A DNA stretch of 64,000 nt, taken from the NCBI RefSeq assembly GCF_020379485.1, contig NC_063447.1, positions 59,447,452 through 59,511,451 on the forward strand. The letters run 5' to 3'. The notes beneath the pieces were generated by a model. It saw nothing but the letters and a program-made list of their open reading frames with translations. It did not search any database and was not told the origin of the DNA. This DNA comes from Brassica napus. Taxonomy: Eukaryota > Streptophyta > Magnoliopsida > Brassicales > Brassicaceae. The translations under genes were made by a program, and so were the position numbers. Of this stretch, positions 22,891 through 32,903 are shown one piece after another (the stretch's first letter is position 1; every line of letters starts with the position of its first letter).

Positions 22891-24298
22891 ATGAAATGTT
22901 TCCACTTCAGCAAAGACAAATCTCAGGATGAAGTCAAGACTAAAAAATGTGATTCAATACAATCTTCTTCCATCGCCAGAGGAGGATCAGGGGGGTCTGA
23001 GTTTAACTCACAAACAAGTACTACCACTACTACTACTTCCTTACACGTCCTCTCTGAGACACACATTAACAACCTCAAAGCATTCCCCCTCGATGACCTC
23101 AAAACCGCTACCAACAACTTCAGCAGGTCCTTGATGATCGGCGAAGGCGGCTTTGGTGGCGTGTTCCGCGGCATCATTCAAAGCCCTGAAGACCCTCGTA
23201 AAAAGATCGAAATCGCAGTGAAACAGCTCAGCAGAAGAGGCTTACAGGGGCATAAAGAATGGGTGACAGAAGTGAACGTGTTGGGAGTAGCGGAGCATCC
23301 GAATCTCGTGAAGCTGATCGGTTACTGCGCTGAAGACGATGAGAGAGGGATCCAACGGCTGCTTGTTTACGAATACGTACCGAACAGAAGCGTTCAAGAC
23401 CATTTATCTAACCGTTTTGTACTCACTCCTCTCCCTTGGTCTACTAGAATGAAGATTGCTCAAGACACTGCTCGTGGACTCGCTTATCTTCATCACGGCT
23501 TGGAGTTTCAGGTCTCTTTGATCACACACGCCCTTTAAATTAATCTTTCTTTTCTTATAAGCTATATTCATCTTATAATGCAGATTATCTTTAGAGACTT
23601 CAAATCTTCAAACATTCTTCTTGATGAGAATTGGAACGCAAAGCTATCTGACTTCGGACTAGCTAGAATGGGACCTTCTGATGGAATCAGTCATGTCTCA
23701 ACCGCGGTAAGTAAAGCCTTGACATGTTTGTTTGCGTTTTAGTATCTGATTGTTCAAAACAATCCACCATCAGGTTGTAGGGACCATTGGTTATGCAGCT
23801 CCGGAGTACATCCAAACAGGACACCTCACGGCCAAGAGCGACGTGTGGAGCTACGGAATCTTCCTGTACGAGCTCATCACAGGGAGACGGCCGTTCGACA
23901 GAAACCGACCAAGAAACGAGCAGAACATCTTGGACTGGATCAGACCGCACTTGGCTGATATCAAGAAGTTCAAGATGATCATCGACCCAAGGCTAGAAGG
24001 AAACTACTACCTCAAATCTGCTTTGAAGCTAGCTGCGGTTGCGAACCGGTGTTTGATGGTGAAGCCGAAGTCTAGGCCAACGATGAGTGAGGTTTCAGAG
24101 ATGTTAGAGAGGATAGTGGAGAGTTCGGAGGAGGAGGTTTCTAGTGATGTGCCGTTGATGAAGAGCTTGGCGCCTAAAGATGCGTTTGAGGCGACAAGGA
24201 GAGAGAGGGTTAAGAGAAGATTTGTTGAAGTTTTAATTGGGGTTAATGGTTGTCCTAATCTGCCTACTTGGTCTCCTAAACTTGTTACTTCTCTTTGA
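22891..24298 (+). CDS. PBL38: Receptor-like cytoplasmic kinase, RLCK VII (PBS1-like)
   Basis: Exons 22891-23511, 23584-23706 and 23774-24298 join to 422 residues. I chose [10 protein letters not shown] at 22891; upstream in-frame ATGs give a non-kinase extension. Kinase motifs: Gly-rich loop GEGGFGGV from residue 84, ATP lysine K111 (AVKQL), catalytic FRDFKSSN with D212, DFG with D230, activation segment [14 protein letters not shown] and [19 protein letters not shown]. The catalytic loop reads FRD where most relatives have YRD. There is no Gly2, so no N-myristoylation, unlike many PBS1-like kinases. RLCK VII members relay signals from pattern receptors in immunity. Gene order and sequence suggest At2g39110 (PBL38). 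All catalytic residues are present, so it should be active. Confidence 0.9.
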
Positions 24299-24299
24299 T

Positions 24300-25035
24300 T
24301 CTTGATAGAGAAGTAGAGAACAAACAACTCAAATTCAAAACGTGTGTGTTATATGCCTAATATTTTATTACACTGCCATTATAATCTTTTCAGTAGAGAT
24401 GCGTTTGTAACTGAACACAAGATCCGGATCAAAACAAATCTGTATCTGTATCTGTATCTGTATCTAATACAAGTTATAAAGAAAATGGAATGGATTTTGT
24501 AAAATGGGGTTTTCTAGTATTACGAGTTATTTTATCTGATTTGTAAGAAAAAAAAAAACAGATATGAATTAGTAATTGAGATAACTTTTCAAAATCTTAA
24601 TAAGTAGTTTTTTAGATTCGTTTTTTTTTTTAACTAGGAGTTTCAGTTTTTTTAGAATTTTTAATATCCAATAACACCTAAAGATATGAATTAATATTTA
24701 AATTAACTTTCCAGAAATTAAATTCAAATACTTATTTTATGTTTATTTTGATTTAACTCTTAAAATAACTGAACCAAACTTCGAGTTTGCATAAAATATA
24801 GTTTTTAAACATTCTAAAATATATAAAATTAAGATATTATTTACTAATAAAGTCGATTCAAATATTTAAAACCCGAATGAGATTACGAAATTAAATCCGA
24901 AAAAATCCAAAAAAAAAATGGTAGTAATAGTTAGGGTTTATTACAACAACACATTTCATTAGGACAAGCTTTTTAAACTAGTGGTTTTAACTGGTTTCAC
25001 ATTCGACAAGTCGCCAAAACTACCTTTCTTCCCCA
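24300..25035. other. Spacer between kinase and WTF9 genes
   Basis: AT-rich with no gene seen. It includes a short hexamer microsatellite, four to five TCTGTA units at about 24440-24466. Confidence 0.5.
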
Positions 25036-26229
25036 ATGCTCTTCATCAGCCGCCGTGCCCAAACCCTCAAAACCCTACCTTCCTCCTCCACACAGATCCG
25101 CACCTACGTCGATGTCTACATGAAATGGAAGAAAGACCACTACTTCGACAACATAGAGCACATCCTCCGTTCCCCTCAGCTCAAATCCGTCATCGCTCTC
25201 AAGAACTGCATCACCAGCGACCCCAACAGCTGCATCCCAATCTCCTCCGTCTCCAAGAAGACCCACCAGTTCGACCTATCAACCAAAGTCACAAAGTTCT
25301 TACGACAGTTTCCTAGTGTCTTCGAGGAGTTCGTTGGTCCCGAGCACAACCTCCCCTGGTTTAGATTGACGCCAGAAGCTGCTGAGCTCGACAGGGAAGA
25401 GAGACGAGTGTACCAAGACTCAGCTGAGGACTTGCGTGGTAGGTTGAGGAAGCTGATTCTGATGAGTAAAGACAATGCCTTGCCTTTGAGTATTGTTCAA
25501 GGGATGAAATGGTATCTTGGTTTGCCTGATGATTACATGATGTGTCTTGATTCTTCGTTTAGGTTTGTTGATATGGAAGACGGAGTTAAGGGTTTATCCG
25601 TGGAGTGTAGTAACGGAGAAAAGGTTCTGTCTTTTTTACAGAAGAACGCAATCAAGAACAGAGGACTACTCTGTTCTGAGAACAGAGGACTACTCTGTTC
25701 TGAGAACAGAGGACTACTCTGTTCTGAGATTGAGTTTCCTCTGTTTCCGTCAAAAGGTTGTAGATTGAGAGTCAAGATCGAAGATTGGCTAAAAGAGTTT
25801 CAACGGCTTCCTTACGTATCACCGTACGATGATTACTCTCGTTTGGATCCGAGCAGTGACGTTGCTGAGAAGAGAGTCGTTGGGTTTCTTCATGAGCTGC
25901 TCTGCCTCTTCGTCGATCATTCCGCAGAGAGGAAGAAGCTTTTGTGCCTCAAGAAGTGGTTTGGGTTGCCTCAGAAGGTTCACAAGGCCTTTGAGAGGCA
26001 TCCGCAGATCTTTTACTTGTCTATGAAGAACAAGACTTGTACAGCTATTCTCAGAGAGCCTTATAGAGACAAAGCTAGCGTGGAGCCGCATCCCGTGTTG
26101 GCTGTGAGGAAGAAGTATATTCAGTTGATGAAGAGTTCGGAGTTGATTCTCAAGAGTAGAAGGACTAGTTGCAGGTTTTCAAATGATGGTGTTGTAGAGA
26201 AAGATTTGGATTTGGATTTTGATGGCTAA
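25036..26229 (+). CDS. WTF9: PORR-domain organelle RNA-splicing factor
   Basis: Single-exon, 397 residues. The N-terminus (MLFISRRAQTLKTLPSSSTQIR) is basic and Ser-rich, a mitochondrial-type presequence. The PORR domain (PF11955) follows over roughly residues 28-370, with KDHYFDNIEHILRS, the FLRQFPSVFEEF block, DREERRVYQDSAEDLRGRLRKLILMS and, near the end, KAFERHPQIFYLSMKNKTCTAILREPY. Arabidopsis WTF9 (At2g39120) is needed for splicing mitochondrial rpl2 and ccmFc group II introns; gene order supports that identity. Residues 208-231 are three exact copies of NRGLLCSE encoded by a 24-bp repeat. The usual family protein has one such segment, so this copy is about 16 residues longer. The frame stays open, so it is probably functional. 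Confidence 0.9.
   Translation: MLFISRRAQTLKTLPSSSTQIRTYVDVYMKWKKDHYFDNIEHILRSPQLKSVIALKNCITSDPNSCIPISSVSKKTHQFDLSTKVTKFLRQFPSVFEEFVGPEHNLPWFRLTPEAAELDREERRVYQDSAEDLRGRLRKLILMSKDNALPLSIVQGMKWYLGLPDDYMMCLDSSFRFVDMEDGVKGLSVECSNGEKVLSFLQKNAIKNRGLLCSENRGLLCSENRGLLCSEIEFPLFPSKGCRLRVKIEDWLKEFQRLPYVSPYDDYSRLDPSSDVAEKRVVGFLHELLCLFVDHSAERKKLLCLKKWFGLPQKVHKAFERHPQIFYLSMKNKTCTAILREPYRDKASVEPHPVLAVRKKYIQLMKSSELILKSRRTSCRFSNDGVVEKDLDLDFDG
25657..25728 (+). repeat. 24-bp exact triplication in WTF9
   Basis: Three perfect tandem copies of a unit starting AACAGAGGACTACTCTG. Each unit with its neighbours forms the inverted repeat AGAACAGAG-GACTA-CTCTGTTCT. Length is divisible by three, adding two NRGLLCSE units without breaking the frame. 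Confidence 0.95.
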
Positions 26230-26425
26230 GCAAAAAGATTTTACATAGAAGAGTTAGTTTTGTATATTGAGACATAATTTAAAAGTAGCCAAATCTTTAT
26301 TAATCAAATACATCATTAATGTATTCTTTTCAAACCATGTGTATGCAAGAATGAGTTTGCTATATGGAAAACAAAAGACAAAAGTGGGTATAAGAGTTTG
26401 TTGGAAAAAAGAATAGAGACTATGT

Positions 26426-29400
26426 TCAGCTGCTTAGTTTCTCAATGATCTGAGAGAGAGCTGAATATGAGCCAATGACAGAAGATATTGCTCCTACTAC
26501 GATGATTAAGACACATAGCATCATCTACAAAACAAAATAAAACAGCGTCAATGGATCCACAAAACAATGGTGTTATGATAAGCTGGTATAAATTCAGAAT
26601 TGCTAAGAACATTATTACCTGTGTCCTGGTAACTTTTCTCCGTACTATGCTCAAGAAACAAGCCGGTGGAAGTATTAGCGTCTGCAGAAAACAAAATATG
26701 TATACAAAAAACTTAAGATTTTCACTTGTAGTCAAACCAGCAGAGAAGGGAAAGATAGCTTACGACAAGCATTGTCAACAATGATCCAATCAATGACATG
26801 ACAAGACCTGCAAGATGTTTCATTGTCAACTTGATTCCGATGTATATGAGCATTACAATCAAAATGGTGGAGAGGATCTTACCAAAGAAAGGTATTGCAA
26901 GACCAACAAGAAGAGTAGAGAAGACCAATGCGGTTCTAATGGCAATGGCGTACCAATGTGACTTGTTATGCCTTGATGGTATCAGTTCCTCCAGACTCAG
27001 TGCTACTGGAGATAAGGTCAAAGCATATGTGCTTTCCTTTTGTTAAGGGGGCACAAAAAGATGGTCAGTTTTTTAGACAATAAAATAAAATTATAGCTGA
27101 GTAATTTATCTTGCAAAGGATATTTAGTAAATGGATTGACCACCTGTGAAACAGTTAAGACAAAACAGTTTTAGCTCTCATGTGATCATAACCAACGTAG
27201 AATAAGTACTACTTACCGTAGTCCACACAGCTATCTTAGTTGCAACCAAATCTTGAGGCAAGTTGAGAGTAAACTGTGATTCTGTTGCTTCTCCAAACAT
27301 TGTATAACCCATAAAAGCAACACCAGCATACATCAGAGTACAAATAGTAAAGCTGCAAAAACAATTATCAAATCATTGTGGTATCACCAAAATGCTTGCA
27401 TATGTGACATAAAATGGATTGTTAAGAACTTATTAAAAGTGTCATAAGGCTTACCATGTCAAGAGAGCAGAAGGGTATTGATTTGGATTGGCCATAGAAG
27501 TATAAATATTGGGGAAAACAGCATGTCCTGAGTAGCAGTAACCATAGAGCCCTATAGCTACAGGTAAAGTTGACAAGTTCAGTGTAGTTCCTTTGCTGTG
27601 GATTCCAACGTCATCTACCAAACCGATCCAAAACAAACTTAAAACCACTAGCACCGATGCAATCACCCCTCCAGCTGCAAGATTTAATAGAATCATAAGG
27701 TCAAAAACATCTCTAGACGTGACTATAAGTATCTCCTAAGCTCTACCTGAGATATAACTTAGTAAGCTGAGATCTCTGAGCCAAACGGTGGGGAGAACAG
27801 CTATAGTGGTCAGCAATGCAAATAGATGGCGGGCATCTAACTCAAATCCTCCAATACTCAAAGCAGCATTTGGATATAATGAAGACAAATTATCACTCTC
27901 CAATATTATATATTCCACACAACACGCCTGCAATAACAGTACAATAATATAATATTATATATTCCACACAGAACAGCAAGATGTAACTCTGCAGATGTTC
28001 AACGTTATATACTCACTTCCATTGAAGTAAAAGGTGAGTTTTATGATATCACATTTACCTTTTATGGTGCAACAAAAATATTATGAAAGAATCTATAAGC
28101 AGTTACCAGAGCAGAACTAGTTTACTTCTAAACTAAACTGTCAGAAAAAAATACTACTGAACTAATCATTTCTCACTAGTACCTTTTGAGGACCATTCAA
28201 TCTAAAATATAAATACTTTTGCTGCTTTAGTGACGTCAAAAGCAACTTTAAGAAGGAACAAATAGAAATCAAAGAGAAAAGTTTTAAAAAGTTTCAGGTA
28301 GTGCCAAATCTAGAACGAGCTAGTGGGAGAAATCTATGGGGCCCTGTGCTAACGTGTTTCACAACATGGGGTCATGGATTCTGCATACGTAGACACCACT
28401 TGGAATCTCTTTGATTATGTACGTTTCTTGACAAAAAAAAAAAAGAGAGTCTAGTGATTTCTATGTATAAATTATAGCCCCATTTGCTGGACAAATGAAA
28501 GCACTTACATATAGCTCCAAGTAGAGTACTATCTGCAATAAAAGAAAAAGAAAAAAATTATTATAAAATGAAAAATAATGATACCAAATTCCACTATTGA
28601 AGTGGTAAGCTACCTAATAATCTCAACTTTAATTAACTCTTCATCGCAAAGGAGTATTTTATTGCTATACTTGACGAAACATGTTATAAATTCATAGGAT
28701 ATATTAATAAAAAAAGGTTTTAGCCACTTACCGAGACAAAGATACGACCAGTGGTACCAAACGCAGCTTGGCCAATATCAGGATATGTCTCAAGGTCAGA
28801 CTCACTGTCAAGGCAATAACGCAGGAGGATTCCAGTGTAGAAAGAAAGAAGACCATATATAAACAGTATCCCTAATCCTAACCATCCTCCTTCTTTAGCA
28901 GCATAAGGCGTTGAGAGTATCCCAACTCCACATAGAACATTCAATCCTGTAAGCACATGACCCACATGTTACACAAGATGATGTCATCAGTTTATTAAAG
29001 AGTGATTACAATCATACATGTTTTTAATTTGAACCTAGACGTTTTTGGTCTTAACAGTTTCGTTCATGTGCTTCCATGTGCTATAGGACAACAGAGGTGG
29101 CTGGTGTTTTGTACTTTTCTCTAATTTTGAAAAGACAAAGGTCTTAGGCACATACACACATATCAGAGTGTGAAAGAATCTAAACAAAGAGTATCCGAAT
29201 ATATTTCATATTCCAATAACACACAAGCATTAATTATATTTGCTAAAAAAGAAACTCACCATTCATAACAGCTTGTCCATATGAGCTATTGCGTGACATG
29301 GGAACTTCATGAGACACTCTCTCTTCCTTTCGCATGGAACTTCTCCTAGAAGGAACAGGAGGGAGCAAGCCATGAGAGCTAAGCCTGTGTTTAGGTGGTG

Positions 29401-29872
29401 GTGGTGCTTGTTCTTCTGCTTCGAGCAGAGGCTTTGTAACAACAGGTAGAGATTCAGGAGTGTGTCTTCTTATCAGGGAAGAAGACAAGAAAGAGCTTCC
29501 GAATCTCGTCATCGAGTTGTTCCCAAGAAAACCGATACTTGGAGACGGTACACTACTGTAAAGATCAATGGACTGCCTACAAAACATTAACAAGAACACA
29601 CAAAACATCAAAATAAATAATGCACATTAATTAATAACCCTTTTTGTTACAAAATCAACCAAGAATCTGCATGTTAGGATAGAGATAGACCTGTAACTCT
29701 GTGGCCAAGCCGTAGTGTATGAGTTAGGCTTATTCTGCGTGTGATGTTCATCATTAGCATCAGAGGAATCAGAATGGCTGTGACCATCTTCTTCTTCTTC
29801 TGCGTAATCTTTCCTGTCGTCTTCATCCTCGCTTTCAATGTAAAAGCTCTGATCAGAAGGTACGTGATTCAT
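26426..29872 (-). CDS. AVT1C: Vacuolar amino acid transporter, AVT1 group (11 coding exons)
   Basis: Exons on the minus strand: 29691-29872, 29260-29576, 28732-28946, 28509-28532, 27747-27927, 27455-27674, 27217-27352, 27124-27143, 26764-27028, 26619-26681 and 26426-26524. They sum to 1722 nt, 573 residues, with phase kept at every junction. Residues 1-165 are a hydrophilic acidic and Ser-rich tail; the rest is an Aa_trans (PF01490) domain with about 11 membrane segments, starting GLNVLCGVGILSTPYAAKEGGW. AVT1 proteins move neutral amino acids across the tonoplast. Exon 4 is a 24-nt microexon (IVLYLELY). The intron after the 20-nt exon 8 is AT-AC. A predicted 5' UTR intron runs from 30058 to 29890. 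Gene order suggests At2g39130. Confidence 0.9.
27029..27123 (-). other. U12-type AT-AC intron of AVT1C
   Basis: A 95-nt intron on the minus strand. The donor is ATATCCTTT (U12 consensus), the branch region CCTTAAC lies about 13 nt before the end, and the terminal dinucleotide is AC. Joining ACTAA to ATATGCTTTG gives VVNPFTKYALTLSPVA, matching the family, whereas no GT-AG choice does. It should be removed by the minor spliceosome. Confidence 0.9.
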
Positions 29873-29889
29873 TTTTTCCTAATGAAATC

Positions 29890-30058
29890 TGAATGATTCA
29901 TGCAAGAAAATATATATATATATATAAAAAACGGAAATGAGAAACAATCAACCTCTAGAGTAAACAGTCTATATATGTTCTATGTTCAAACATGATCTCT
30001 TTACCTTGTAATAAAATCATAAACGTGACAATTTATAGTTCTTAGACTTTGGTGTTAC
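29890..30058 (-). other. Predicted 5' UTR intron of AVT1C
   Basis: On the minus strand a donor CTTCAG|GTAACA at 30058 and an acceptor ATTCAG at 29890 bound a 169-nt intron; the ATG follows 17 nt later. Confidence 0.5.
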
Positions 30059-30319
30059 CTGAAGATGTTGCCTTGGATCCAAATGATAATGAGCCTCAAG
30101 ATCAGAAGAGAGTCATGAGAGAGATAACGAGAGAGATGTGGAGGATATAGAGAGGATGAGTGGAAGAGAACGAACAAGGGGGAAGGAGGGAGACAGAGCG
30201 GCTTTTTCTCCTCTGTATACCTTTTCAATTTTACAAGTCAGCTTTGAATTATTAACAATAATTTTTTTTATATAAGGTAATCTTTTCTTAAATACTAGTA
30301 TATAATTTTTCAAACTTAC

Positions 30320-31240
30320 ATATAATTACTATATTTGGCATGTGTTCTACTCTAATGGTTCGAAATAATGATGTTACTATGGTATCATAACTTGGTTGAG
30401 GTTAAGCACCATAATTATATTTTGTTTTCTTTTTAACACACTATTTTAAATTTTTGGCTCGATACCAATTTTTAAATTTATAATTTGATTGTTTCGTCCT
30501 TACTTTTTGAGAAGAATATGTCATTAATTTACGCCAAATATAAAAATTATGGCTCATTAGCAGAATCAAAGGGTCGTTTTTTGGCAGTTCAAATAAAAAA
30601 CTGATTTTGATTTTGTTTATTTTTGGTAGGCAACCCATATTTTGCTTACCGAGATAATTTAAATTATTAATGCAATATCTCAGCACTGACTCGGATCATG
30701 TGTATGTTTTTAAATTTAAAACAAACAAAATACTCAGTTTGAGGGATCTGTTTATCTATTTCCGGAAGGAAAACTAACCAAAAATATGTTACATAGGAAT
30801 TAGAATGAGATCTTTTCTTGTTATGGTCATGAAAAATAACTAAGATTTAGCATGAGAGTAATATTTTTGGTATTGCTGATTTGACGTTGAAATAACTGTA
30901 CGTATAGTATTCAAAGAAAACATCTCACAGTCGCAAGAACAGAATCACATCACGTGCAAGATCAATAACTCAGGAGCATGTGCACATTTGATCTCCCTTC
31001 GTTGATTCTCCGCTTCCATCGACATATACCTCAATTTCCACATGGTTTGCTGTTGTTTTTTTTGTCTCACAAACATTTTGTATAGAGGGATACGATACAT
31101 TGATCATTGATTCAGTTCAGTGTACTGTGTTTTGCCTCTTTTGTATGAATTATCTGTTTACAACTCGTTATCATCCTATATTTTGTCTTCTAGGGATGAT
31201 TTTGTTCGGGACATAGATTGCCACTAAGCACAACATTGAT
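30320..31240. other. Intergenic DNA upstream of AVT1C
   Basis: AT-rich, no gene seen. Confidence 0.45.
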
Positions 31241-31248
31241 GTGTCTAT

Positions 31249-31904
31249 TAGGCCTGGGCATTTCGGGTATCGGTTCGGTTCGGTTCGGGTATTTCGGGTT
31301 TCGGGTAGTTCGGATAGGGGCTAGAGGATCCATTTAGTACTTGACCTATTTTCGGTTCGGTTCGGTTCGGATAGTTTCGGGTTCGGTTCGGTTCGGATAG
31401 TAAATGTAGGAACCGGAAAATATCCGGAAAAAGTGCGGTTCTCATTTGGATCCGGTTCGGGTTCGGATAGTTCGGGTAGTTCAGATAATTTGGATAAAAT
31501 ATCAGTTATTTAGGGTAAAATATCAAATAATTAAGATGATTTACATAAAAAATTTGGATATTTTGGATTACTTTGGATATTTCGGATAAAACTATCCGGA
31601 TACTTTCGGATACTTTCGGGTAGTTTGGATACTTTATAATAATTTAGTTATCATCAACTATTTTCAGATACTTTTAATAGAATTTTAAATTTTAAATATA
31701 TATTTAATGATGTTATATGTATATATAATTAATATTTTTATATATTTGGGTACCCGTTCGGTTCTCGGTTCGGTTCCGGTTCGGTTCGGTTATTTCGGAT
31801 ATAAAAATATAGGAACCGTTCGGGTATTGGTTCGGTTCCGGTTTCGGGTATTTCGGTTCAGTTCCGGTTCGGTTCTTCGGTTCCAGTTATTTTGCCCAGG
31901 CCTA
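31249..31904. mobile_element. Non-autonomous hAT-type element with TTCGG-rich interior
   Basis: Perfect 12-bp inverted ends TAGGCCTGGGCA / TGCCCAGGCCTA with a perfect 8-bp target duplication GTGTCTAT (31241-31248 and 31905-31912). The 656-bp interior is made of degenerate GGTTCGGTTC and TTTCGGATA units on both flanks around an AT-rich core. There is no transposase. The 8-bp duplication places it in the hAT superfamily. Confidence 0.85.
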
Positions 31905-32009
31905 GTGTCTATGGTGCGAAGGCAGGGGCGGACCCACTTGAAGAGGAGTGGGGTCACCTGACACCACACAAAACATGTTAAAAATATGTTTTACATAGAA
32001 AAACAGTAA

Positions 32010-32090
32010 AGAATTGGTAGCGGAGTTGGTTAAGCACGGTCCTTGACACCACAAAACCCGACTTCAAAGCCCAGCAGAGATAGTTTGGGA
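32010..32090 (+). repeat. Possible tRNA-derived SINE relic
   Basis: 'tagcggagttggttaagca' resembles a pol III A box (TRGCNNAGYNGG), and 'gacttcaaagccc' about 35 bp later is a weak B box. There is no tRNA fold or A-tail that I can define. It follows another repeat edge ('caggggcggacccac' at 31923). Confidence 0.3.
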
Positions 32091-32149
32091 GAAGTATATA
32101 TTGTTCAAGTTGAATCCATTAAGGGGCTACAAAATTCCAATACTTTAGT

Positions 32150-32621
32150 CTAAATCCTCTCAGCAGCAGTTCCACCAACATCCACATCTCCAAGCCATGC
32201 CTTGAGACTCTCTTCTTTACCAGCCTTAAACTCCACAAACATTGCATTCTCCAATCTCCACCATATGTTCACCTTTACTCAAGACTTCTTCTTCTTCTTC
32301 TTCTTCCACATTGGGGCTAGACTCCACCTTGAAGTCAAGCTGCGGCCATTTGATGTTACTGGCTTTCTCCTTAGCGGACTTGAACACCGTCGTAAAATAG
32401 CTGCTGCTGTCACCACGCGTAGTTGTTGCAGTTGTTGCACTACCGGATCTGCTCCAAGGGCTCCGGGAGTTTAGGATCACCCCTAAGGAGCTCTTGATGT
32501 CTCCCATCATCTCATCAGCGATAGGCGAGCCGCACTCTTTCATTGACCTCACCATGGCTATGGAAGCACCCAAGTCTTGTGTATGCAGAAGTGTCTCACG
32601 ATAAATGAATCTATAATACAA
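32150..32621 (-). pseudogene. Hypothetical plant protein gene with frameshifts
   Basis: On the minus strand a predicted acceptor is followed by MVRSMKECGSPIADEMMGDI (ATG at 32555), SPWSRSGS, SYFTTVFKSAKEKASNIKWPQLDFKVESS and a poly-Glu run. The frame then ends at 32226. The other two frames continue with natural-looking sequence: RLENAMFVEFKAGKEES, then SLKAWLGDVDVGGTAAERI before a stop at 32150. That pattern suggests two small indels in a once-continuous frame. I do not recognise a domain. Gene order makes an At2g39170 relative possible. A Pack-type transposon sits 280 bp upstream of the coding region. It could still make a shorter protein of about 110 residues. Confidence 0.4.
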
Positions 32622-32903
32622 TTAAGCGAAACAATTAAACACCTAAGAAGATCAAAACTTTGATTTCATAAGCACCTCACAATACCAAAACAGAGTATAA
32701 GAAACAGAGGAGCTCATAGGACCCTCCCTATATGAAGACGGAGGCGAATCGGTGATTGATCTCTCGTCAATAACGAATTGGGTCTCTCCTGATGTGTTCC
32801 TTCCTCCTCTCATTTGATTCAAAAAGCCATCTTTTTTTTTTCCTCTTGAGCTCTCACGCTACTAAAGGTGCAGACCAAAAGAAGAAGAAGAGGAAGACAA
32901 TAA

